A stretch of 64,000 bases of DNA from Stenotrophomonas maltophilia R551-3 (GTDB lineage Bacteria > Pseudomonadota > Gammaproteobacteria > Xanthomonadales > Xanthomonadaceae): assembly GCF_000020665.1 (NCBI RefSeq), contig NC_011071.1, forward strand, positions 424,501 through 488,500, read 5' to 3'. This document shows, one piece after another, positions 43,094 through 51,445 of this stretch. The notes beneath the pieces are model-generated. The model did not search any database and was not told where the DNA came from. It saw only the letters and a list, made by a program, of their open reading frames with translations. The stretch's first letter is position 1. Every line of letters begins with the position of its first letter. The translations under genes and the position numbers were made by a program.

Positions 43094-43765
43094 ATGGATG
43101 AACCGATGGTCTCTGCCGCTTCGCGCTTCTGCCGCATCTGTGGTCCCGGCCCGATCCTGATGGTGCTGCAGGTGGTGGCGCTGCTGTCGATGGCGCTGGC
43201 AGCCGGCTTCTTCCACTACCGCGTGGATCTGCTGCTTGAGCCGGTGGATGAAACCTGCGGCGGCCCGGATCCGGTGGCACGCATGCAGGTGGCGGAGCAG
43301 TTGATGGCCCGTTCGCTCGCGCTTGAGCCTTGGCAGCCGTTGCATTGGATTCCGCTGGCCGGCGTGACACTGGCCATGCTGGGCGCGATGTCGATCAGTC
43401 TCTATAGGCTCGGGCGCCTGCCGGGGAGACTGCGTTTGGCCAACTGGGGAATGATGGCACTGCATGGCGCGATACTGGCATTGGCCAGTTGGGCGCTGCG
43501 TCTGTACGACACGGCGTGGACCAGCGTGGCGACGCTGTCTCCTGCGGCGTGCCTGGTGGAACTGGGCGAGCAGGGCAGGTTGCCGCTGGCGCAGGCGCAG
43601 CAGGTGGTGTTCGAGATCCTCACCCATGAGCATGCGCCGCTGCTGCGCAACCCCGATGATCTTGCCCTGGTGCTGGTCGCGCTGATGCTGACGGCGATGA
43701 CTGCGGGATTCATGCTGTGGCGGGCGATCGTGCGGATACGCGAGGCGGAGTTGCCTGCGGCGTAG
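43094..43765 (+). CDS. four-span inner-membrane protein, unknown function
   Basis: A 223-aa product. Membrane spans are visible at ILMVLQVVALLSMALAAGFF (about 21-40), WIPLAGVTLAMLGAMSISLY, MMALHGAILALASWALRLY and LVLVALMLTAMTAGFMLWRA. Two extra-membrane segments carry cysteines (DETCGGPDP and SPAACLVE). DUF2975-like layout is possible, because that family also has four spans and a short C-terminal tail, but the usual partner HTH gene is not beside it. Function unknown. Confidence 0.7.
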   Translation: MDEPMVSAASRFCRICGPGPILMVLQVVALLSMALAAGFFHYRVDLLLEPVDETCGGPDPVARMQVAEQLMARSLALEPWQPLHWIPLAGVTLAMLGAMSISLYRLGRLPGRLRLANWGMMALHGAILALASWALRLYDTAWTSVATLSPAACLVELGEQGRLPLAQAQQVVFEILTHEHAPLLRNPDDLALVLVALMLTAMTAGFMLWRAIVRIREAELPAA

Positions 43766-43899
43766 CTGGCTTGGCTGGGCCAATGGCGTATGGCTGATCG
43801 CGCACGTGCCGCCGCAGTGCATTGCCGGCTGAGCACTCTTCCTGCCATGGGCCCGCAATCGCGCTACAGTCCATGCCTCGCCCCTGCAAGGAAGTGCTG

Positions 43900-44868
43900 A
43901 TGCGTTGGTTGCTGCGTGCTGTGCCGTTGCTGCTGTGTTCGTTGGCGGTACATGCCGCCGAAGTGGACCGCCGGATTGCGGTGACCATCGACGATCTGCC
44001 CTGGGCACGGGTGGATGAGATCGTGCCGCCGGATCTGCAGGCACGCCATGAGGCGCTGATGGCACAACTCCGCCAGGCGGGTGTGCCGGTGGTGGGCTTC
44101 GTCAACGAGAACAAACTCGAAATCGACGGGCAGGTGCAGCCGGCGCGGGTGCAGATGCTGCGCGACTGGCTGGACGGCGGCTACGTGCTGGGCAACCACA
44201 CGTATTCGCACATGGATCTGAATGCCAAGGGCGTGCCTGCGTTCCAGCGGGATTTCCTGCGTGGTGAAACGGTGCTGCGGCCCTTGCTGGCCGAGCGCGG
44301 ACTGAAGCCGCAATGGATGCGCCATCCCTATCTGCGTGCCGGGCGCACGCCGGAAGAACGCGCGGAGATGGACGTGTTCTTCAAGGCGCACGGCTACCGC
44401 GTGGCGCCGGTGACGGTCGACAACAGTGAGTGGGTGTGGGCGTTCGCCTATGCCAATGTTATGAACGAACAGCCTGACTCACCCGAGCGCGAGGCGACGC
44501 TGGCACAGCTGCGCAAGGGCTATGTGCCCTACATGCTGAACAAGCTGGACTACTACGAGAAGCAGTCGCAGGCGCTGCTGGGCTATACGCTGCCGCAGGT
44601 GTGGTTGATGCACGCGAACGAGCTCAATGCAGCCACGTTCGCCGAACTGGTGGCGGCGACGAAGCGGCGCGGCTATCGCTTCATTTCACTGGACGAGGCG
44701 ATGCGTGACCCGGCCTATGCGCGTGGTGCCGAGGGCTACAGCGGACGCTATGGCCCGAGCTGGCTGCACCGCTGGGCGATGGCCGAGAAGAAGCCGAAAG
44801 ACTTCTACGCCGGAGAACCGGTGGTGCCGGCGTGGGTGATGAAGCTGGCCAAGGTGGATTCGGAGTGA
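43900..44868 (+). CDS. secreted polysaccharide deacetylase (NodB-type)
   Basis: A 322-aa product from MRWLLRAVPLLLCSLAVHAA, a signal peptide. AAGGA lies before the ATG. NodB homology: motif 1 AVTIDDLPW (Asp31, Asp32), motif 2 LGNHTYSHMDLN (His100, His104), motif 3 PQWMRHPYLRAGRTPEE, and a late histidine in VWLMHANELNA. These residues hold the catalytic metal and base of carbohydrate esterase family 4 enzymes, which remove N-acetyl groups from polysaccharides. Substrate unknown; it lies alone rather than in a polysaccharide locus. Confidence 0.87.
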   Translation: MRWLLRAVPLLLCSLAVHAAEVDRRIAVTIDDLPWARVDEIVPPDLQARHEALMAQLRQAGVPVVGFVNENKLEIDGQVQPARVQMLRDWLDGGYVLGNHTYSHMDLNAKGVPAFQRDFLRGETVLRPLLAERGLKPQWMRHPYLRAGRTPEERAEMDVFFKAHGYRVAPVTVDNSEWVWAFAYANVMNEQPDSPEREATLAQLRKGYVPYMLNKLDYYEKQSQALLGYTLPQVWLMHANELNAATFAELVAATKRRGYRFISLDEAMRDPAYARGAEGYSGRYGPSWLHRWAMAEKKPKDFYAGEPVVPAWVMKLAKVDSE

Positions 44869-44871
44869 GGC

Positions 44872-45714
44872 TCAGCGCTTGACGGCCAGCACACCGTCCA
44901 GCGCCAGTTCGGCCTTGAAGCCGGCCTTTTCCAGGCGCTTGGCTACTTCACGCGGCACGTCGCGGCCGCTGGTCAACTTGTTCGGCGCGCCGGTGTAATG
45001 GAACAGGCGTCCGCCCTTGCGGATGACGCGGGCGAGGTGGTCGTAGAACACCTGCGAGTACAGCTCGCCGGCGATGCCGAAGCGCGGCGGGTCGTGCAGG
45101 ATCGCGTCGACACTGTTGCTGGCCACCTGTTCGATCTGCTGCGAGACGTCCCCGTGGCTGAACCGCAGGCGGCCACCGGCCGCAGCCGATTCCGGATCTG
45201 GAGACCACGGGTTGAGCGTGCGCAGCCACATCACATCGGCGTTCTTCTCGAACGAGCGGATCTGGCCGACACCGGCTTCCAGCGCGCAGGCGGCGAAGTA
45301 GCCCAGGCCACCGCAGGTATCGAGGATGACCTTGCCGGCCGGGGCAACCAGCTCGACCTTGCGGCGCGCGTCCTCGAACGGTGACAGCTTGGAGGTCGGC
45401 AGCATCTTGATGCCGTCGATCTCGAAGGTCGGTGCGCCCCATTCGGTCGGCACCAGCTTGATCAGCGAGCCGCTGTAGCGCGAGATCGGTGCGAAGTCCT
45501 CGCCGTCCCAGTAGTACAGCGTGCGGTCCTTCAGCTTGCCCGGCCACGGGTAGGCCTGGCCACGGAAGTGGAAGCCGTCGGCGTTCAGGGCCACGCTGTC
45601 CTGGCTCCGGCCCAGGTCGAGCGAGCCCTGCCATTCAGCAGCGCCCTTGTCATGGGCACGGCGCAGGTTGTCAGCGCTGTCGCGGGTCAGCAGGGGGCCG
45701 GTGTAATGGGGCAC
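44872..45714 (-). CDS. class I SAM-dependent methyltransferase
   Basis: A 280-aa product with the SAM-binding loop VILDTCGGLGYFAACALE (about 130-147), acidic residue SFEKNADV, and motif IV ILHDPPRFGIAGEL. The N-terminal part (YYWDGEDFAPISRYSGSLIK) forms a small separate domain. Such proteins resemble spermidine-synthase-like methyltransferases annotated in Xanthomonadaceae; the substrate is unknown. It meets the deacetylase gene tail to tail with three bases between stops. Confidence 0.82.
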   Translation of the reverse strand: MPHYTGPLLTRDSADNLRRAHDKGAAEWQGSLDLGRSQDSVALNADGFHFRGQAYPWPGKLKDRTLYYWDGEDFAPISRYSGSLIKLVPTEWGAPTFEIDGIKMLPTSKLSPFEDARRKVELVAPAGKVILDTCGGLGYFAACALEAGVGQIRSFEKNADVMWLRTLNPWSPDPESAAAGGRLRFSHGDVSQQIEQVASNSVDAILHDPPRFGIAGELYSQVFYDHLARVIRKGGRLFHYTGAPNKLTSGRDVPREVAKRLEKAGFKAELALDGVLAVKR

Positions 45715-45768
45715 GGCGGGTACCGGGGCGGTTCGGGGGAGGGCATGGTACCGCAGGGCTTGGCAGGG

Positions 45769-46095
45769 TTACTGAGATTCCGTAGTACAGGCCCAACCGG
45801 ATGAGGGACTTGGTAGAGATGCAGTACCCAATGAGGGCGTCATGCCCATGGCGGCGCAGAATTCTTCGTGGAAGGCTCGTGCCGCTGAGGGTTGAAGAGC
45901 GTAGTGATAGGTCAGTATTCCTTCTTCATTTCTGATGAGAAGTTGCTGCATGCATATCATGTTTCCAGAACTGTCAGGGGCCGATGTGCTACGGATGACG
46001 ATAGGCGTCCCGGACAGACTGTAGTCGGCACTCAGTTGGCCTGGAAGGCACGATCCTGATAGGAAAGTCAGGGATTGAAAGATGGCGGCGATCAT
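45769..46095 (-). CDS. short paralogue of the secreted protein upstream
   Basis: A 108-aa product. Residues 30-108 align with the protein at 46169-46831: IRNEEGILTYHYALQPSAAR against LNRNSKGQYVYRYDDQTEAT, and EEFCAAMGMTPSLG with EASCADIGMNPAKG. The rest of the longer protein is absent, so this is either a truncated duplicate or a small family member. An N-terminal hydrophobic stretch (IAAIFQSLTFLSGSC) could be a signal. It is 73 bp downstream of the longer gene. Confidence 0.55.
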   Translation of the reverse strand: MIAAIFQSLTFLSGSCLPGQLSADYSLSGTPIVIRSTSAPDSSGNMICMQQLLIRNEEGILTYHYALQPSAARAFHEEFCAAMGMTPSLGTASLPSPSSGWACTTESQ

Positions 46096-46168
46096 CGGGA
46101 TGGGATCATGAGCCTGAGCAACGAGGGCGACTTCGTCACCCTCACTGCTTCGTCAAAGGGTTTGGATG

Positions 46169-46831
46169 TCAGTTGGCTCTGATGGAGCCGCGATTGCTTG
46201 CACAGGCACGCGGTACACAGCCTTCCATCAACGTATTCATTGTCTGTGGGGCATGAGCGAAGCAGAGTACTCTTGCGGTATGGCTACCCACTGTGTTTGG
46301 TGGGTAATACTCGTTATAGAAGGTATGGCACCTCCCGTTGTCTATTTGCGCGCTACCCTGGATGTTCCCGCTGACTGAGCTGTTGAATCTTACGGTTCCG
46401 TAGGAAATGAAGTTCTGGCCAGCTGATACCTGTCCATTGGGTGCATAGGCGATTACATAGTCAGTACTCTTTGCGTCGCTAGCACTGTTCGACTCGATGC
46501 TTGAGCAATGCCACGCGGCGCTTCCTGGCCCCACTGTGATGGACTCGCCCTTGGCGGGGTTCATCCCGATATCCGCGCAGGAAGCCTCGTGATACTGCTT
46601 CGTCGCTTCCGTTTGATCGTCGTAGCGATATACATACTGTCCCTTCGAGTTGCGATTGAGGGACTGCTCCACACTGATCGTTCCCCCAATGAAGTCAGGC
46701 CATTCCGCGCTGCGGACGATTCTTGATGGGGTCTTTGCTTCGTCAGCGATTTGTCCATCAGCTGGAGCTCCGTCTCCTGCCTGAACGGATGCAGAGACAA
46801 TGAACGTGAGAATCGCTATCTGCAGTTTCAT
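46169..46831 (-). CDS. secreted hypothetical protein
   Basis: A 220-aa product with a signal peptide (MKLQIAILTFIVSASVQAGD) and several cysteines (ASCADIG, WHCSSIE, GRCHTFY, VLCFAHA) consistent with an oxidised periplasmic or secreted protein. GAGAGG before the ATG. G+C is lower than the surroundings. No domain recognised; a partial paralogue lies just downstream. Confidence 0.65.
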   Translation of the reverse strand: MKLQIAILTFIVSASVQAGDGAPADGQIADEAKTPSRIVRSAEWPDFIGGTISVEQSLNRNSKGQYVYRYDDQTEATKQYHEASCADIGMNPAKGESITVGPGSAAWHCSSIESNSASDAKSTDYVIAYAPNGQVSAGQNFISYGTVRFNSSVSGNIQGSAQIDNGRCHTFYNEYYPPNTVGSHTARVLCFAHAPQTMNTLMEGCVPRACASNRGSIRAN

Positions 46832-46942
46832 TTGAGCCTCTCAGATCTGAGTGAGGCTCCATCTTCATTACTTGCCCCATTGCATTTTGGGGCGCATCAG
46901 GCAGTTCTTCGGATTTCAAACATTTCTCAATTCTGTCTGTCG

Positions 46943-47359
46943 CTATTGGCACTTCACCGCATACACCGGCCCAGCCCCGATCAGCATCAGTGCCATGTAG
47001 TCACTGTCGCTGGCCTTGCCCTTCAGCGTCGCGCCCTTGTTGAAGTGGAAGATGCCGAAGCCACCGGCCATGCGGATCAGGGCGCTGTCGATCTGATCGG
47101 CGTCGTCGCGGAAGTAGCGGCTGATCTCGCTGCGGGTGGCCTTGTGCAGGGCATTCGGCTCGCGCTGCCACTGCTCGCCACGGCTGAAGGAGACGAAGTA
47201 CTGGCCGCCTTCCTTCTCGATGCGGAAGTCGGCCGGTTTGCGCGCACTGGTGGCGAAGCAGCCCTGCAACGGGTCGGCGCTGAAAGGAAGCCCGGCATCA
47301 CCACTGCAGGCGGTGAGCAGCAGGAGGGCACCGGGCAGCAGCAGGCGGAGCGTGCGCAT
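46943..47359 (-). CDS. small lipoprotein, unknown function
   Basis: A 138-aa lipoprotein: MRTLRLLLPGALLLLTAC, lipidated Cys18. The mature part (GCFATSARKPADFRIEKEGG, SRYFRDDADQIDSALIRM, GGFGIFHFNKGATLKGKASD) is a single compact domain with two more cysteines including YAVKCQ at the end. Longer in-frame starts upstream lack a signal, so the start at 47359 is chosen. No function assigned. Confidence 0.75.
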   Translation of the reverse strand: MRTLRLLLPGALLLLTACSGDAGLPFSADPLQGCFATSARKPADFRIEKEGGQYFVSFSRGEQWQREPNALHKATRSEISRYFRDDADQIDSALIRMAGGFGIFHFNKGATLKGKASDSDYMALMLIGAGPVYAVKCQ

Positions 47360-47449
47360 GGGATGTCCCGACGGGGCAGGTGCGGCTAGTGTAGGCAGCG
47401 CACGGGCGTGGTCCGTACAGAAATTCGGCAAGGACACAGGGGTTTTCGG

Positions 47450-47734
47450 ATGGCGAAGGGCAAGGCACCGTGGTGCGGCGTGGCGAGTTGGCTGGGGATC
47501 TTGGTGGGCTGGGGCGCGGGCAGCCTCGCTGCGCAGGCGGCGGTGGCCGCAGGCGGCAATGGCATGGCTGCGGGATTGGGCGTGGGGGTGCTGGGCGCGG
47601 CGCTGGTGGGCTGCGGTCTGGCGGTGGCCTCGCGCGTGCGCGGCGAGCGCTGGCCGTGGATCGGCATCGGTGGTGCAGTGCTGAGCGCGCTGCCGCTGCT
47701 GATGTACCTGCTGCGGATGATGTTGAAGCTCTAG
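47450..47734 (+). CDS. small glycine-rich membrane protein
   Basis: A 94-aa product from MAKGKAPWCGVASWLGILVG; AGGGG lies before the ATG. Three hydrophobic spans: WLGILVGWGAGSLAAQAAVA, GMAAGLGVGVLGAALVGCGL and WIGIGGAVLSALPLLMYLLR. Glycine spacing suggests tight helix packing. Unknown function. A REP dimer follows the stop at once. Confidence 0.68.
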   Translation: MAKGKAPWCGVASWLGILVGWGAGSLAAQAAVAAGGNGMAAGLGVGVLGAALVGCGLAVASRVRGERWPWIGIGGAVLSALPLLMYLLRMMLKL

Positions 47735-47736
47735 CG

Positions 47737-47813
47737 GTAGTGCCGGCCGCTGGCCGGCACCTGCAGGTTGTGTGCGGCGTTCATGGGGTTGCCGGCCAGC
47801 GGCCGGCACTACC
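47737..47813. repeat. dimeric GTAG-type REP (SMAG)
   Basis: Inverted copies of the GCCGGCC palindrome, GTAG at the left edge and CTACC at the right, 30 bp apart, between the ends of two convergent genes. It may serve as a shared transcript end. Confidence 0.9.
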
Positions 47814-47822
47814 AGATGCGGG

Positions 47823-48797
47823 TCAGGCGCTGCGGTGAATCTCCACCGTCACGTGCACCAGTTCCTCATGAATCGCCAGCGCGTTGCGCACGGTATCGGC
47901 ATCCAGACTGGCGTCGCTGGTGACCACACTAGCGCTGACCGCGTACTTGCCGCGACCCACCTGCCAGACGTGCAGGTCGGCCAGGCGTGCCGGCCACGGG
48001 CCCTGTTCGATCACTTCGCGCACTTCGGCCACCACCGGTGCATCCATCTGCGCGTCGAGCAGGATGCGGCCGCTGTCGCGCAGCAGGCCGATCGCCCAGA
48101 CCGTCACCAGCACGGCGCCGACGAGGCCCATCACCGGGTCCAGCCAGGTCAGGCCCAGCAGCTTGCCGCCAAGCAGGGCGACGATGGCCAGCACCGAGGT
48201 GGCGGCGTCGGCCAGCACGTGCACGTAGGCCGAGCGCAGATTGAGGTCGTGACCGTGCGCATGGCTGTGGTCGTGGTGATCGTGATCATGCCCATGGTGA
48301 TGGTTGTGCCCATGCCCATGATGGTGATGCGCGTGGCCCGGGCTGTCGTGCAGCCACCAGGCGCAGAGCAGGTTCACGCCCAGCCCTACCGCCGCGATGG
48401 CGATGGCTTCGTTGTAGTGGATCGGCGCCGGTACCCACAGCCGCTCCAGTGATTGCACGGCCATCAGCGCGGCAACACCAAGCAGTGCGATGGCGCTGGT
48501 ATAGCCGGCAAGGATCTCGATCTTCCAGGTGCCGAAGGCGAAGCGCGGATCGTGTGCATAGCGCCGCGCACAGCGGTAGGCGAACACCGACAGGCCCAGC
48601 GCCAGCGCGTGCGAACTCATGTGCCAGCCGTCGGCGAGCACGGCCATGGAGTTGAACCACCAGCCGCCGACGATCTCTACCAGCATCATGGCGACGGTGA
48701 GCCACAGGGCGCGGCGGGTATTGCGTTCGGCCAGCGGGTTGCCGTCGTCGAAGCGGTGTTCGTGGCGGCGGGCGGCGGCTAGGGCGTCCAATTGCAT
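47823..48797 (-). CDS. dmeF: cation diffusion facilitator, Co/Ni efflux (DmeF-like)
   Basis: A 324-aa product with six membrane spans. Span II holds ADGWHMSSHALALGLSVFAY, with the HxxxD-type metal site of CDF proteins, and span V holds HVLADAATSVLAIVALLGG. A His-rich cytoplasmic loop (GHAHHHHGHGHNHHHGHDHD and more) lies between spans IV and V, and a C-terminal domain (VWQVGRGKYAVSASVVT) follows. This is the DmeF subgroup for cobalt and nickel export. Start MQLDAL at 48797 is chosen because an upstream in-frame ATG overlaps the operator. It is divergent from a RcnR/CsoR-type repressor, the dmeRF arrangement. Confidence 0.88.
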   Translation of the reverse strand: MQLDALAAARRHEHRFDDGNPLAERNTRRALWLTVAMMLVEIVGGWWFNSMAVLADGWHMSSHALALGLSVFAYRCARRYAHDPRFAFGTWKIEILAGYTSAIALLGVAALMAVQSLERLWVPAPIHYNEAIAIAAVGLGVNLLCAWWLHDSPGHAHHHHGHGHNHHHGHDHDHHDHSHAHGHDLNLRSAYVHVLADAATSVLAIVALLGGKLLGLTWLDPVMGLVGAVLVTVWAIGLLRDSGRILLDAQMDAPVVAEVREVIEQGPWPARLADLHVWQVGRGKYAVSASVVTSDASLDADTVRNALAIHEELVHVTVEIHRSA

Positions 48798-48817
48798 GGG
48801 GGCGGGAGCTGGAGTGG

Positions 48818-48834
48818 ATACCCTCATAGGGTAT
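48818..48834. promoter_or_regulatory. operator between dmeR and dmeF
   Basis: ATACCCT-CAT-AGGGTAT is a perfect inverted repeat with 7-bp arms. It lies between divergent start codons 48 bp apart; TATGAT at 48834-48839 could be the -10 box of dmeR. The C/G-run with flanking AT pairs fits RcnR/CsoR family sites. Confidence 0.75.
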
Positions 48835-48845
48835 ATGATCGCGCC

Positions 48846-49130
48846 ATGGCTCATGTACACAAGAATCGAAAGCAGCTGCTGACCCGGGTGCGCCGTATCG
48901 CGGGTCAGGTGGCGGCATTGGAGCAGGCGCTGGACAGGCCCGAGGGTGAGGCTGGCGACTGCGCGGACGTGCTGGTGCAGGTGGCCGCCGTGCGCGGTGC
49001 GGCCCACAGCCTGCTGATGGAGCTGCTGCACGAACATCTGCAGGAGCACGTGGTCGGCGCCGAGGACCCGCAGCAGCGGGCGGCTGAGGCCGAAGTACTG
49101 GTGGAGCTGCTGCGCCGCTACGGCAAATAG
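48846..49130 (+). CDS. dmeR: RcnR/FrmR-family metal-responsive repressor (DmeR-like)
   Basis: A 94-aa four-helix regulator: MAHVHKNRKQLLTRVRRIAG, QVAALEQALDR, CADVLVQVAAVRGAAHSLLM, ELLHEHLQEHV. Metal ligands fit the family: His3 or His5, Cys in GDCADVL, and His residues of AAHSLLMELLHEHL. It should bind the palindrome at 48818-48834 and release it with Ni or Co, inducing dmeF. If TATGAT is its -10 box, the transcript begins at or next to the ATG (leaderless). Confidence 0.87.
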   Translation: MAHVHKNRKQLLTRVRRIAGQVAALEQALDRPEGEAGDCADVLVQVAAVRGAAHSLLMELLHEHLQEHVVGAEDPQQRAAEAEVLVELLRRYGK

Positions 49131-49135
49131 CAGGG

Positions 49136-49598
49136 GTAGTGCCGGCCGCTGGCCGGCAACTGCAGGTTGCGTCCGAAGCTCATGCGGTTGCCGGCCAGCG
49201 ACCGGCACTACCCGCGGCGTCCGAAGCTCATGCGGTTGCCGGCCAGCGGCCGGCACTACCCGCGGCGTCCGAAGCTCATGCGGTTGCCGGCCAGCGGCCG
49301 GCACTACCCGTGGCGTCCGAAGTTCATGCGGTTGCCGGCCAGCGGCCGGCACTACCCGTGGCGTCCGAAGCTCATGCGGTTGCCGGCCAGCGACCGGCAC
49401 TACCCGCGGCGTCCGAAGCTCATGCGGTTGCCGGCCAGCGGCCGGCACTACCCGCGGCGTCCGAAGCTCATGCGGTTGCCGGCCAGCGACCGGCACTACC
49501 CGTGGCGTCCGAAGCTCACGCGGTTGCCGGCCAGCGGCCGGCACTACCCGTGGCGTCCGAAGCTCATGCGGTTGCCGGGCAGCGGCCGGCACTACCCC
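49136..49598. repeat. REP array: one inverted plus nine direct 48-bp units
   Basis: After an initial inverted copy (GTAGTGCCGGCCGCTGGCC), nine direct units of exactly 48 bp run from 49169 to 49600. Each has GCGTCCGAAGCTCATGCGGT then the GCCGGCCAGCG(G/A)CCGGC palindrome and CTACCC. Units differ only at a few positions (G/A in the loop, CGCG/CGTG at the end). The last unit supplies the stop codon of the MerC gene. Open frames across it are artefacts. Confidence 0.93.
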
Positions 49599-49966
49599 GC
49601 GTGCCGGTGCCGCGCGTTCCAGATATGCGTGGCGGCCAGCAGCAGGCTGCCGGTGACGGTCATCGGTGTTTCCCATGCATGCGTCGGCAGCGCCAGTGCG
49701 CCGGCCAGCAGCAGGCCAAGACCCACGCCGGCGGTGGCCCAGGCCAGTACCGGCAGCGGGTGACGGCGCTCGGCCCGCCACAGCGCGTAGCCGGTCAGCG
49801 GCAGGGCGATGGCCACGAACAGCAGGTGCACCCATTCCGCTTCGGCCCACGCGCCGAACAGGGGGAGCGCGGCGGCCAGCAGGGGCAGCGCCAGGCAGTG
49901 CAGCAGGCACAGGCTGGACAGGGCGACCGCGCCGGCATCAAGCAGGACGGCAGAAGGCGACTTCAT
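49592..49966 (-). CDS. MerC-domain membrane protein
   Basis: A 124-aa product from MKSPSAVLLDAGAVALSSLC. It has four membrane spans and the MerC signature LSSLCLLHCLALPLLAAALP with paired cysteines in the first span; the later part is VHLLFVAIALPLTGYALWRA and VLAWATAGVGLGLLLAGALA. Family members carry mercury or, outside mer operons, other thiophilic ions across the inner membrane. It is divergent from a zinc-type COG0523 GTPase across a Zur-like box, so zinc-starvation control is likely. Its TAG stop is the GTAG of the last REP unit. Confidence 0.85.
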   Translation of the reverse strand: MKSPSAVLLDAGAVALSSLCLLHCLALPLLAAALPLFGAWAEAEWVHLLFVAIALPLTGYALWRAERRHPLPVLAWATAGVGLGLLLAGALALPTHAWETPMTVTGSLLLAATHIWNARHRHAG

Positions 49967-49988
49967 CGGGGGAGGTTCCTTGCGCAAC

Positions 49989-50009
49989 AATTGTTATACA
50001 GTAACATTT
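49989..50009. promoter_or_regulatory. Zur-like box in divergent merC/COG0523 region
   Basis: AAT-TGTTA-TACAG-TAACA-TTT, arms of five perfect bases with a 5-bp centre, similar to the gammaproteobacterial Zur consensus GTTATA-N-TATAAC. It lies between the two divergent starts (49966 and 50036). Confidence 0.7.
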
Positions 50010-50035
50010 CCGTTCCGCAGCCAACCCGCTCCGAC

Positions 50036-51361
50036 ATGAACACTGTTTCCCGCGCCGACCGTCGCCTTCCGGTCACCGTGCTGTCCGGCTTCCTCGGGGC
50101 CGGCAAGACCACCCTGCTCAACCAGATCCTGCGCAACCGCGAGGGCCTGCGCGTGGCGGTCATCGTCAACGACATGAGCGAGGTCAACATCGATGCGCAG
50201 CTGGTGCGCGAGGGTGGCGCCGAACTGCGCCGCACCGAAGAGACGCTGGTGGAGTTCAGCAACGGCTGCATCTGCTGCACGCTACGCGACGACCTGCTGC
50301 AGGAAGTGCGGCGCCTGGCTGATGCGGATCGCTACGACTACCTGCTGATCGAATCGACGGGCATCGGTGAACCGATGCCGGTGGCGGCCACGTTCGCGGT
50401 GCGCGACGAGCACGGTTTCAGCCTGAGTGATATCGCGCGGCTGGACACGATGGTGACGGTGGTCGACGGCAGCGCATTCCTTGCCGACTTCGGTTCGACC
50501 CTGCGCCTGGCCGAGCGCGGCCAGCAGGCCGGGCCGGACGATGATCGCGGTGTGGTCGACCTGCTGTGCGAACAGGTCGAGTTCGCCGACGTGATCGTGG
50601 TCAGCAAGGTGGACCAGGTGGATGACGAAGTGTTGCAGGACACGCTGGCGGTACTGCGTGGCTTGAACCGGGATGCGAAGCTGCTGCTGTCCAGCTTCGG
50701 TGATGTGCCGTTGGCCGAGCTGCTGGATACCGGTCGCTTCGACATGGAGCGTGCGCAACGCGCGCCGGGTTGGGTGAAGGAGCTGCGTGGCGAGCACACA
50801 CCGGAAACCGAAGAGTACGGCATCGGCAGCTTCGTCTACCGTTCGCGGCGTCCGTTCCACCCCGCGCGATTCGCCCGCGCGCTGCAGTCCGGCATGCCCG
50901 GCGTGATCCGCAGCAAGGGCTGGTTCTGGCTGGCCAACCGCATGGATTGGGTAGGCGAGTTGAACACCGTGGGCGCGGCGACGCGGACGCAGGCGGCGGG
51001 TTTCTGGTATGCCGCGCGCGACCGCGTGCGGGCTAGGCTGGAAGACACCACACCGTTGTTGCCGCCGACGCCGTTGCCTTACAGCGACCTGGGATGGGCG
51101 CGGCAGCAGGCCGATTGCTGGAGCGCGCCGCTGCCGGGGCTTGAGGAATTCCCGGATTCGGCCGCGCACACGGCGATGCAGCGGCTGTGGCACCCATTGT
51201 GGGGTGATCGCCGCCAGGAGCTAGTGGTGATTGGTGTGCACATGGACGAGCGCGCGGTGCGTGCGGAGCTGGATGCGTGCCTTCTCAACGACCAGGAGCT
51301 GCGTGCGGGGCCATTGTTGTGGCACCAGTTGCCGCAGGCGTTCCCTGTGTGGAAGCGTTGA
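50036..51361 (+). CDS. COG0523 zinc metallochaperone GTPase (ZigA/YciC-like)
   Basis: A 441-aa product from MNTVSRADRRLPVTVLSGFL. G1 SGFLGAGKTTLLNQIL (17-32), the metal-binding CxCC motif NGCICCTLR (78-81), Walker B LLIESTGIGEP, G4 VVSKVDQ. The C-terminal CobW domain follows (YGIGSFVYRSRRPFHPARFA, RMDWVGELNTVGAATRTQA). Members under Zur control are made in zinc starvation and deliver zinc to client enzymes. The Zur-like box upstream supports that class. The long open frame upstream of this start is REP sequence and not coding. Confidence 0.9.
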   Translation: MNTVSRADRRLPVTVLSGFLGAGKTTLLNQILRNREGLRVAVIVNDMSEVNIDAQLVREGGAELRRTEETLVEFSNGCICCTLRDDLLQEVRRLADADRYDYLLIESTGIGEPMPVAATFAVRDEHGFSLSDIARLDTMVTVVDGSAFLADFGSTLRLAERGQQAGPDDDRGVVDLLCEQVEFADVIVVSKVDQVDDEVLQDTLAVLRGLNRDAKLLLSSFGDVPLAELLDTGRFDMERAQRAPGWVKELRGEHTPETEEYGIGSFVYRSRRPFHPARFARALQSGMPGVIRSKGWFWLANRMDWVGELNTVGAATRTQAAGFWYAARDRVRARLEDTTPLLPPTPLPYSDLGWARQQADCWSAPLPGLEEFPDSAAHTAMQRLWHPLWGDRRQELVVIGVHMDERAVRAELDACLLNDQELRAGPLLWHQLPQAFPVWKR

Positions 51362-51382
51362 CGGTGCATTGATGATCCATGG

Positions 51383-51408
51383 GTTGCCGGCCAGCGGCCG
51401 GCACTACC
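51383..51408. repeat. single GTAG-type REP (SMAG)
   Basis: One copy, GTTGCCGGCCAGCGGCCGG ending CACTACC, 22 bp after the stop of the GTPase gene. Confidence 0.88.
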
Positions 51409-51445
51409 CCTGGTTGATACGTCATGCGTGGATGGATGCATGGCG

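Noticed and set aside
49139..50035. Long plus-strand open frame joined to the COG0523 gene
   Set aside because: It is translated REP array and antisense of merC, with no ribosome site; the GTPase starts cleanly at 50036 after the Zur box.
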